DNA from: Eonycteris spelaea
Lineage: Eukaryota; Chordata; Mammalia; Chiroptera; Pteropodidae
Assembly: GCA_003508835.1 (NCBI GenBank)
Contig: PUFA01000311.1
Span: forward strand, 682,001 to 746,000
Direction: 5' to 3'
DNA: 64,000 nt
A program made the position numbers and the translations under genes. Positions 15,301-27,300 of the stretch are shown piece after piece. Position 1 is the stretch's first letter; each line of letters starts with the position of its first letter. The notes under the pieces are model-generated. The model was not told where the DNA came from. It saw only the letters and a program-made list of their open reading frames with translations, and did no database searches.

Positions 15301-18300
15301 TAGGCGGGGGCCAGGTTGTCCCCAGCACTTAGCAAGTTTCCTCTTTGCAGTTTTTGCAGAAAACAGCTTCCTGAGTTTGATCACCTTAGGCCCGAGGATG
15401 GCGCCGGTGAACTTGGGTTGGGAAGGGAGGCAGGCACGTAGCAGTGAGTGCGAGGAGATGGTGCCTTCCCTCCACTCCTGCTCCATCCCTGTTATTTCTC
15501 CACTTCACGAGAACCTGTCACAAACATCGCTTACCAAGAGAAATACGACTAAGGACAGAATGCTCTTTACGCGTGGAGGGAATATAAGAAAGTAGAAGAA
15601 AATTTCTGAATGAATAAGGAGGCAAGGAGTAATAAATAGCGTCATGATTGAACCTGCCAGATAAAGGGGGTGGGGTGGGGACAATTATATCAAAGCTTAA
15701 TAAAACAAGATGGAAGAAATCAAATCAGATGTGTCATCTGTCACACTAAAATGCATAGATTGATTTCTCCTATTAAAAGCAGAGACTGGCAGGTTGGGTT
15801 AAAAAAAAAAGCCACCCACCTATTTATACGGTTAAATACACATATAATATATCGGTAACGTCATAAGTAGGTTATATGTATATTTTCACAGTTATTGCAA
15901 AGTGTAATTGCATTCTTAGATAAAGGATCCTTCCTTGACTTAGGACTTCAGTAGGAACAAAAACTGCCTGAGCTTGATGTGGGAAGGTATGTTGGGGGAA
16001 ATGAATATTTAAGGAAAGTCTTCCTACCATTTGCAATGACATGGAGGGACGTAGAGGTTATTATGCTGAGTGAAATAAGTCAGACAGAGAAAGATAAATA
16101 CCATATGATTGCACGTTTATTCAGAATCTAAGGAACAGAATGAACAAACTAATCAAAAGCAGACTCAGAAATATAGTGGACACTTTGGTAACAGACAGAG
16201 GGGAGGGGATTTGAGGGGCTGGGAGAATGGGGTGAAGGGCTAAATATGTACAAATCAGTAGCTGACGGATGGTCACGGGGATGGGGAGCACAGCACAGGA
16301 AATGCAGTTAGCATTAATATGCTGGCGAAGTGGAAGGTCAGGGGAGGGAAGGAGCAATTAGGGAGATCGTTTTATGAACGATATAGATGTCTAACCAATG
16401 TCCTGAAACTAATTTAAATAATTACATTTATTTTAAAAATAAGGAAAAAATATTTAAGGAAAGTCTCAAAGATGGAGAGGAAGGGAATGATGATGAATCA
16501 GAGGTTCCACCCCTGTATATCCCTTTATCCCCATACTCGCTAATCAAGTTTTCTTTGGTCCTCAGGCAGATCTGGAAGAAGAAAGGGTACGGCAGAAAAT
16601 AGCAGACAGGACCTCAGAAGAAACGATACGAATTTACTCTTTGAGACTGTTTTTGAACTGTATTGTTCTAGCCGTTTTAGCAGCGTGCTTCTATGCAATC
16701 TATAGAGCAACTATATTCTCGCAAGAACACATGAAAAAAGTAAGGACTCGGTGAAAGTCAAGGAACTTTTACTCTGTTTGGACATTACGCTAAGTGTCTT
16801 GCAATCCTCCGAGGCAGATGCCATCACTTCTGTTTTACGTAGGGGGTTATAAACTGAGGTGATATGACAGAGAACCAAAAATCAGAGGTGACCAATTTTC
16901 ACTTAATGGAAATAAAAAGCCTCCAAAATAGAGTATTTAGGATACTTATTCATTCTAGAATTCACAATATTCAAATCCAGCTGGACTGCCCGATGCAATC
17001 CCTACCCCTCTGATTACTAGTTGAGACCTCAGTTTACCTAAAATAACAGTGTTTTTAAAAACTCAGATTGGTCTAGTGGTTCTGCTTTGTGCAGTCAATC
17101 ATCAGGGCCCAGGTTCCTTCCATCTTGTGGCTCTGCCATCCTTAGGGTGTAGAACTCTTCTGTGTGGTACTTGATAACTTGATAACTCACAGCCACATTC
17201 TAGCCAGTGGGCAGGAGAGATGGGGAGGGCACACCCCTTCCCTTCAAGGTCATGACTTCCACTCACATCCCTAGTCACATGCTGTACCTAGCTGCAAGGG
17301 AGTCCTGAAATTTAGTTTTATATTGGATAGCTATACCTGTGGCTAACTAGTCTATTATGAAAGAAGGAGAGAATGGCTATTCTAAGTCAATTAGTGTTCC
17401 AGTCTTGAAATACTTTACATTGACTGTTGACAGAATACATGGATTTTCTTTGTTACCTCACCCAAATTAATCCAATAGAGCTCATTTTTTTTTCTACTAT
17501 GGTACTTGGTCATGTTTCCTCTATTCGAACACCCAAGGAAGGAGATGGCTTATGATTAGGAGCTATGTTGAACAATTTATAAACCTCTGAGGTGGATGCC
17601 ATCATCACTTCTATTTTGTTTCATTTTATTTTTTTGCTAATAAACATGTATAGTTGAGTCCTTTTTTTCCTTCCAGTTTCATGGTGGTGTAAATGACATA
17701 TAGTATAGGCTTATAGGTTTGTGGTATACAGTGTAACGACTTGACTTATGTAGAGTTGAGTTCTTTTAAGGTCTACTCACTTGCGATGTAACTTTCCCTA
17801 TTATACACCTGACCAGTTTTGTTATCCTCATAGGAAATTGACAAGATGGTTGTTGGGGAGAACCTCTTGATATTGTACCTGCCTTCCATTGTGATCACCT
17901 TGGCCAATTTTATCACCCCGATGATCTTCGCCAAGATCATCCACTATGAGGATTATTCCCCAGGCTTTGAGATCCGGCTGACCATCCTCAGGTAATGCCT
18001 AGACATGCCAAGAGGATCGCCACGGGCTCGCTCCCTTGCCCTTGGCAGACATTGCCAATCGATCGTGGCACATTTTCCTGCTGAGCCAAGAATCCTCTTC
18101 AACGTTCACACAGCCCCCAGGAGTGAAGGAGAGTTCTCACGTGCAGTGAAATCTCTTTGACTTAAGAGTCCGCTCATTAGTATTATATATTTGGTTTTCT
18201 ATCAGCACACTGACAGCTGAGGGCGTAGGGCGGGGCCTCGGAGGAGGTGTTGCTCTGAAGACCTTAGAAATGACAAGGGGGGTGAGGGAGTAGAAGAGAG

Positions 18301-21300
18301 AAGGGTGTGTTAGCGGGCACGTTGCTGCTGTTGGCAATGGGGGCTCAGTCCTACTGGGTAACTCTGGGTGTCTGTGTGGGAAGTATCTTAGCATTTTCCC
18401 ACCAAATCAGATATTCAGCCTCTACCACCTCAGGGTGGCTGGCTCCCAGGTGTGGACTCGCCCACTGCCACCCCACTGCTTCCATGCATGGGCCCTGGGT
18501 GGAGAAAATGTGGCCAGGTCACCCACAGTCTATGCGGCACTTGACTTTTAATAAACCATTGTAATATCACTTCTCATTTTAAATACATATTTAGTTTAAT
18601 TTTTTAAATGAAAGCTATAGAGCAGGGTGTAGGGAGTAAACACAGATGAGTTGAAGGGGACCAGGTGGGGACCCCGTGAAACGGAGCAATTTTCTCTCTG
18701 TGTCTCAAATGCCTTGGATTGCATGTGCCTGTTTTTTAAAAAAACAAATCTGTATTTTAGAAAGTTTCGAACAGAACGCATGATGTCACGAACCTCGCTT
18801 GTGCCATCACTTAGTGTCCACCAGTCTTGTCCCCCAGTTTTGCTGGATTGTTTTAAGCAGATCTCAGGCGACGTGTCATTTCAGCTATAAACACTTCAGT
18901 GCCTCCGTAAGTGACCAGGAATTTAGTTTTCAACATAACCGTCATGACCCCTGAAAAAAAAATTAAGTCAGTTCCCTGATGGCATTGCAGCTGGGTTTGT
19001 ACGACTGCTTTCCTCAAACCAGGATGCCAGCAGAGGTCATGAGCTGTGTTTGGTGGCTCTGTCGCTTAAGCCCCTTTTCTTCTTTTAAGGATTCTCCCTT
19101 CCCGCTGTGTTGTCCCATTGATTTGTGGGAGCAACGGGGCTCTCACCCTGTAGCGTGCCTGCGGGTCTGGATGTAGTTTCACTGTTTCTTCCCAGTGAGC
19201 TTTGTTTCCTGTGCCCATAGTCACGGCAAACCGCTGTGTAGATTCAGACTTTTTATGAGATTCTGCTTCAGAATCTCCTGGTGGTCCTGGGTCTCAGGAG
19301 GCACGCAGTACCCGGAGGATGCTGCGGAATGAGGAGCGTGAGCAGGTAGATGGGGCGCGCTTGCTTTTCCCTTCCGCCCGCTTTTTCATGTTTCTCTTTT
19401 ATGATTTTGTTGCAAACCAAACCAGAGAGAAGCATCTTTAAGAAAAAACGTAGCACTCTTCTCCTGACGCCGTGTGCCCCAGGCAGCCCTCCTCGCATGG
19501 TTGCTGTTGCTTGTGTCAAAGCTCATGCGTTTTCTTTTAAAAAAATAGGATGGTATCCGTGCAGAACTCTGCACTGAACTTTTTCCACCTCTTAGTATAT
19601 CAGACAGCTCTCAAAGCTGATACTTACATGATTCAGTTTGTTCTTTTTCAGAGATGTGTGGTGTTCTGTAGTGTGGCTACATCATCACAGATTCAGGAAT
19701 TCCCAGCTTTTTCATCTTTTTTTTTTTTCCTGCCTTTTAAAAAAAACTCGCGGTGATATATTAGCATAAAATTTACCATTTTAAAGTGTACGACTCGGTG
19801 GCATTAGGTACATTCCCCGCATCGAGCCACCATCACCACCGTCTGTGTCCAAAACTTGCTCATCACGTCCCCAACAGGAACCTGGTGGGTTTGCTTTACA
19901 GAAAGGCAGCTCCCTGCTGCCTAGCCCCAATCCCCAGGGCCCGGCCTGCCCAGAGCCGCCTCTTCCCCTCCTCTCTCCTCCCTCTCTTCCCGCAGGTGTG
20001 TCTTCATGCGGCTGGCCACCATCTGTGTGCTGGTGTTCACACTGGGCTCCAAGATTACGTCCTGCGATAACTACTCCTGTGAGCTCTGTGGCTACAACCA
20101 GAAACTCTACCCGGTGAGCCTGTGGGGATGGGAGTGTCCTGCTGGCAGGGTCAGGTCCAGAGACTGTCGGTCGGGTCTGGGCCGGAAAGAACGTTGGGAG
20201 GAGTCCGAGAACCTGGCTTTGTCTGCCCCGAGTCAGGTCTCCTTGTCTCTCCCTGTCTTTGGTTGCAGTGCTGGGAGACCCAAGTTGGGCAGGAAATGTA
20301 CAAGCTGATGATCTTTGACCTCATCATCATCTTGGCTGTGACGCTTTTTGTGGATTTTCCTAGAAAGTAAGTATGAGGGCTCCCTCACGCTTATTTCCCC
20401 CCACTCCTCCTCCCACCCCTGCTCCTGCCCCTATTGCTGCTCGTAGCTGCTCTCCAGAAAGTACTAGATGATTCTATGGTCCCTGGAAACCACTGACACC
20501 ACCCGGTGACTTCCAGACAGCTCCGGGCCATCGACCCTGTAGTCCATGAGGTGCCCCATCGAAGGCGGGGTGAAGAGGCGTTCTCCATGGGGTTTCAGTA
20601 GGATGGTTTCCTGCCGTTAGCACAGCCATGGGCCCTGTCAGTGGAGCCTCTCCAGGCCACAGTGGATGCTGTATTCCCTGCTGTGGGTTCAAGCCCCAGC
20701 ACTGCTACCTGCTAGTGACGGGGCCTTGGGCGAGTGATTTAAGCCCCTGTGCCTCTTTTCCCGCCTAGGCAATGGGGAGAGTGGCAGTACCCACCTGAGA
20801 GCACCGTTTGAAGATTCAAGGAAAAGATGCAGATAAAAGTACTAAGAACAGCCCAGGCCTCAGAAATTCAGCAAAACATTCGCTGGCACCATTCCAGCTA
20901 TCGTTACTACGCTGTTGTTTTTTACATTATTCCAGAATCTCCTCGAGCCTTAAGTGACATACTTAATCACTTTTTTTATCCAGATGTACAAATTCTCCAG
21001 GCATGTCGGAAGTCCAGTAAGCCCTTAAAAATAGACATTAAAATAGAAACTGTTCTTTTGAAAAATGACGCAAATATGACCTGAATATGTGCTTATTGAA
21101 AATTTAAATAAATACAGAAGTCTGGAGAATAGTGAGAGTTCTTGTTTGTTATCATACCCCTAACTCCCCAATTCCACCCACTCCTCAGAGGTGGCTATTG
21201 TAAACTCTTTGGGGAGATCCAGTAGACCTTAAAAAAAACCACACACACACACATGCATAGATACATGTATAAGTAAACACACAGTCTTGCTAGAAGTGTT

Positions 21301-24300
21301 CATTTCCTGCCCCGCCAAGATGGGATCATGGTACATCCACATTGGTCCACAGCTTGCTTTTTCTCCCCCGTAGAAACCAAATATGAATTTTCCATGTCAG
21401 GACATGTGGATGTTCCTCATTCATTTTAAGACTTTATAATATTCCACAGTATCCATGGCTTACGGTTTGTCAAATGCCCATCAGTAGGGGCTGGATTGAC
21501 AAATTATTTTTTCTAATTTGGGGCAATACCACAGTGAACAACGATGTGTATTTATCTCAGGCCCCGGTCCTAGGGTGTCTGTGGGAAGCTTCTAGGATTC
21601 CAGCGTGTTACGTGGTAGGGTCCTCGTAAGCCATTTTCTCTGTGGATACACATTTTGAGGGCTGAGTGGCAAGCCAGAGCACAGAGATTGCCGTGTCATT
21701 TTTGTCACCACAAGCCCATGAAGTAGGTCGTGCTACAATTCTCCCTACATTCCAGATGAGAAAAATGAGCCTCGTCTTAATTTCTTTGGCTGGCAAGTTA
21801 TAGAACTGAGACTTGGACCCGGGCCTTAATGATCCCAGAATTCACTATAGTTTGCATCTTCTAGACTTGTGAGTAACCAGTTTTCACGAGAAGTCTGTGT
21901 GGAATCTGCCCCGCCTTGTGGGCGTGGTTCTGTGGCCTTGGCTGACACTGGTAGTCCAAGTGAATAAATGTCCCATCTCTTTCCAGGCTCCTGGTGACGT
22001 ATTGTTCTTCTTGGAAGCTGATGCAGTGCTGGGGGCAGCAGGAATTTGCCATTCCTGATAACGTTCTGGGGATTGTTTACGGGCAAACCATTTGCTGGAT
22101 CGGAGCCTTTTTCTCACCCCTTCTCCCTGCCATTGCAACCTTGAAGTTCATTATCATCTTCTATGTGAAGGAGGTAAGGAGAGGTATGCATGGGGGACTG
22201 ACCCCTTGCACCGTCTTTGACCTTGCAAGGGCATATATGTGTTTGAAGTTTCAACCACATCCTGTCAGATGTATCAAAATGACATCCCTTATTTGACACA
22301 TGTTTTATTCTGGAAGAAAGACTGAATGGATTTTCGCATTTTCGTAATTTTGAGAGCTTCATTAAGGATCGTTTTGCTACTGTGATTTAACTGTCATTTT
22401 TATGTGTAACTCTCTGAGAGCTGAGTTGCGGTTGATCAGTTAACAGTGATACATTGTGATGATGTTTCATGAAGCATTTATTAATAGAAATTTTGTAATT
22501 TTCTGTTTGCATTTTGGGGCCAGTGCATTTATTTTCAGGTCTCAGTTATTTGTGTAGGTCCTTGGACAGCTCACAGGCTCTACGCCTTGTGCCCAAATTG
22601 AGTACTTAATGGGCAAAATGGTCCGTAGCTCGCTAACCTATCTAGGCTTATTAATAGAACTTCTTTTTTCTTTATGATAAAGGCAATATATGCTAAATGT
22701 TAAACATTTAAGCAATACAGATATGTATACGGTAACTTCTATCCCTTCTTCCAGAGGTACCCTCTGTGAACAAGCCCAAAGTTTATTGATTACCTATTAT
22801 GCCAAGCCCTGAGGATTCAGAAACGGAAATATTAAATAATAATAGTATTAATATAATGACAGTAATAATAACAGATGATGATAATACCACGTATCCCCAC
22901 TCTGCTGAACACTTAGGAAGCTGAAGTCCAGAGAGGTTAAGTAACTGGTCCAAGGTCACACAGCTTATAAGCGACTCCTGGGATCTGAAACTGAGTTTAT
23001 CTCACTCCAAAGCTATTTAACCTGGTTAAGCAGGGCCTGAATTGGGCCACACTTTCTACCTGGATGTTCTGGCTTTTGATAAATTTTCTGCCACTTTCAT
23101 TTGGCTAAAGTCCCCAAAGGAGAGATGGATGTGAGAAAGCTCATAGGAATCTTTTCCCTTTCTAGAAAATATTGGTTGGCCAGTGGCTTCCCAGTGTGTA
23201 GCACAGTAAAGACAGCGTGGGGTAATGGAATGGGTCATGGGTGCTGGGCTGAGTTCTGACACTCACTCCAGGCCTGACCGGCTGGCTGTCCCAAGATGGG
23301 ACACCAGGTGTCCCTGGTACTCAGTGCCCTCCGCCCACTTGTCCTGGCTACTATTGAAGTCAGAAGGGCTTGATGCCTCCTCCCAATAACGTAGCTTTTA
23401 AAAATATTAACGAGAAATTTCATGCCTGTTCCTACACCTCTCTTTCCCCTCCACACTTGATATTTCCTTCAAGTCTTCTTTCCCTCAGTGGAAATCTTTA
23501 TTTTTAATGTCTAGGAAAAATAAATATGCTTATCAAAAATTTGAGGCAAATATCTCTTAATTTGTATATTATTATAGATCCATTAACACACATTTAACCT
23601 CCTACACAGAGGGTACTTGCTAAAAAAACTTCAGTGAGGTCATAAGGACAGAGGTCATAAATCCACCCTTTTCATTCACAGCACCACGTAGGATGTAAGC
23701 TCGCCTTCTCGTCCCTTCCAAGGCCTCTGCGGAAGGCCACTTTGTGGACTCATTCAAACCCTGAAGGACCTCATTGTTAGTTATTTCGGTTGCTTCCAGT
23801 TTATTCCCCGTTACCAACAACTGTAGCAGTGAACATCTCCATATGTGTCTTTTGGCCCAGTTTTCCTATTTTTCTCATCAAGATGAGTTTCCAGATGTTG
23901 AGGTCTGGATTACACATGTTCCATTTTGATCTCTATTGTCGACTACTGTTTAGAAAGAAAGGTTAGACCCATTTACATCCCCACCGTGATGGGTGAATGT
24001 GCTCATTTATCTTCATGGAAGCCATGGTCTTCATTTCATTTCTCTTTTTCCTTCTCTCCTTTTAGATGAGTCTTATTCACACCTGCAGACCTTCCCCGAG
24101 GCAGTTCAGGGCGTCCAATTCTAATTTCTTCTTCCTGTTGGTGTTGCTGATTGGCCTGTGTTTGGCAGTTATACCTCTGACAATCAGCATGGCACAGTAA
24201 GTATGACTTGGCTTTCTAGAACATTTCCCTGCCTCTTGACGTAACCCTTGCATTCTTTATGGGCTTTCCTCACAGCGTGCCACCACAGAGGTCAGTAGGT

Positions 24301-27300
24301 CACTCCTGGCTCAGCCAGGTCCACCCTTGTTTTGCAAACTCTCTTTGAACTTAGGAATGTCTTGGTTCGCTTCGAGAACGTGGGTTTGCAGGATCAGCAT
24401 TGCCTTTGAGAGTGCAGTTGGTTCTGTCCTACCCGGCTCCCTTCTTCGAAGACCTCCCTATCTAGTCCCTTTTGGTCTGTTTCTTTGTTTCTGGTTATGA
24501 AATAATAATATGGTCATTACAGAGGTTCTTGGAATGTCAGAAAAGACAGAAAGAAGCAGGAAGTCACCATATTTCTGCCACTTTGGTTGAAGCCTTGCAC
24601 TTAGCAAACATTATTTAACACCTTCTATATGCCAAGCACCATGCTAGTTGCTAGGGGTATAAAGACATTTAACATATGACACGAGGAATGTAGAGTCTAG
24701 AGTGGAATTTGGAAGTTGCAGAAATGCTCGGGACTAAGGATCAGAAATCGAGGTTTCGAACCCCGGTGGTGCCACTCCCCAGGGGTATAACCGTTTATAC
24801 CAGAGGTCGGCAGACTTTTTCTGTAAAGGGCTGTATGGTGTCTATAGCAACTATTCAACGCGACTGCTATATCACAAAAGCAGCCATAGTATGTAAACTA
24901 ATGGGTGTGATTGTGTTCCAATAAAACTTTATTCATAAAAAACAGATGGTGGGCCAGATTTGGCCCATGGGATTTAGTTTGCCAATCCCTGACTATACTC
25001 TCAATGGAATTTAATTTTTTCATGTTTAAATTAAAATCCTTGAACTTTGAATCTGTCTCTCACTTTTTATTTTTTAACTAACTCGAGTATATACTTTTAT
25101 TTTTATTGTTATAGTAACGTGTATATATAAATTTCAAATAGTGCGGAAGAGTATAAGAGAAAAAAATTGCACCTGTCCTCACCTTAGTCCTACTTTGCAG
25201 AGGTAACCACTAAAAACATTTTATGAATACTTCTAGGAATTCATTATGAAAAATGTATTTTTTCAAAATACATATGGGATAATGTTTGGCAGTTTTCTTA
25301 ATTTTGATTTTTATATTGTGCCTTCTCCACGCCAGCACATATAGGACTCTCATTCTTTATAATTTTCAGCCTTTATTTTTGAAAATATGATAAGTTCATG
25401 TACCTGGCACAAAAATCCAGAAAGTAAGAAAGAGTATACAGTAGAAATTCATTTTTCACCCCTATTTCCTAACTATGTACTTAATATTCTAGGAGACAGT
25501 CACATCTATATGTGCCTCTGTCTCTGTGGTTCGTTCGTATTCCATTGTATGAATGGATAACAAACTGTTTATACATTTTCTTAAGCAACACTTAGGTTGT
25601 TTTCAGGAATTTATTTTTATCTGTAAAAACATGGTTGCAATGGAAAATCTTCTGCACAGAACTTTGTGATGTGAATATAGGCAGTTCTTTGTAGGGCTAA
25701 AGTAACAACATTTTTCCATTGTGATTTTATTTTATTTTTTTCCCTACTTTTTATTTTGAAAATTTTCAAATCTATAGAAAAGTTGAAGTAATAGCCACAA
25801 TGTAATAGGGACCATGATGTTCATCCCTAAATACTTGAGCATGCAGCTCCTGAAAATAAGAACATTCTCCTTATGCATTTACAGTAACATTATTACACCT
25901 GAGGAAATTAATACGTCATATTTCTGTCATTTTCAAATTTCTCCCATTGTCCCCCAGCAGCCTTTTATAGCTTTATTTTAAAAATGAGAATCTTTCAAGG
26001 TTTACCCATTGCATTTGATTGTTATGTCTTTTTAATCTTTTAATGTTTGATTCTTCAAAGGGTCTAGGCCCGTTTCTGCACCGCTAAGTTAAACTGAAGA
26101 ATCGAATCCCCACATTCTGGATTCTCTGATTTTCTCATGGTGTCATTTAACTTGTTCTTCTGTCCTGAATTTTCTATAAACTGGAAATGAAGTCTAGAGA
26201 CTTGACGAGATTTCAGCATTTTTTTTTTTGGCCAGAATATTCTAGAAAGCCATGAGGTCAGGTGGTTCTTCGCAGACTTGTGGGTGTGCGGAGGGGGGAC
26301 ACTCAGCCTGTGCATGCCTCACCTGAGCTACTTGGTCCATGTCCTGGCAGCATCCCTTCCTCGAAAGCCTGTGGGCCATTCACCAACTTCAACACTACCT
26401 GGGAGGTGGTCCCCAAGACCGTGAGCACTTCCCTGGCTCACTGCAGTCTGTGGTCCATGGCATCACGTCGGAAGCCTTCGCAGTGCCTTTCTTCATGATC
26501 ATCTGGTGAGTGAGAACCGCCTGGCCCCCTGCGAGTGCTTCCCACTGAGGCACATGGGTTCCTGGCCATGGGCAGATGGGAGCTCACGTGCTGTATGCCA
26601 TATGCTACTGAGCCTCTCTGAGCCTCACTTTCCATCTCGAAAACGGGCACAACGATAGTTATTCTTTCAGAGGGTCATTGAGCAGGTTCAGTAAGACCCC
26701 ACATAAAAGGCACTTTGCCCAGTGCCTGATGTATAAAAACCCAATAATCCTTACCTTTTTACTCATATTACCTATTATTCGTGAAATCACTTGCTCTTCG
26801 AAAAAGGAACTGATTACAGGGTGGAGAGAAGATTATGAAGTTAGAAGCGTGCGCTTGAACCCCAGCCCTGCCATTAATAAGTTGTGTGACCTTAGATCAT
26901 CACGTAGCCTTTCTGGGCTTCAGTTTCTTTACCTGTAAAATGGGATAAGGAACAGCCCATGCTCCATAAGGTCGTGAGAAGGGAACATGGTGATGATACC
27001 TGTAAAGTGCTCAGCAGAGAACCTGGCCATTGAAGGCTCAGGAAATGACAAGTGTTATATGCGAGGATGACAAGAGTCTTTGCTGTACAGTGACTCACGT
27101 TGAGTGTTAAAGTCAGTCGAATCACCTTAGAATGACTTCAGGATGTGCAGCTGAGGTGTACAGTCATGCTGCCTGAACAAGCCCAATCCCGTCTGATCTG
27201 TGAAGCTAAGCAGGGTCGGGCCTGTTTAGTACTTAGTTGGGAGACCACCTAGGAAGACCAGGTGCTGTAGGTGTAAAAATTTAAATATAAGGGATTGTAA

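Noticed and set aside
14927..15595. 222-codon ORF as a separate gene
   Set aside because: It is only TMC7 exon 7 with open intron sequence on both sides; homology is confined to 15100-15247.
27156..27274. 5S rRNA gene
   Set aside because: Carries many substitutions, runs into a SINE tail with poly-A, and is flanked by a target-site duplication; it is a retroposed SINE.
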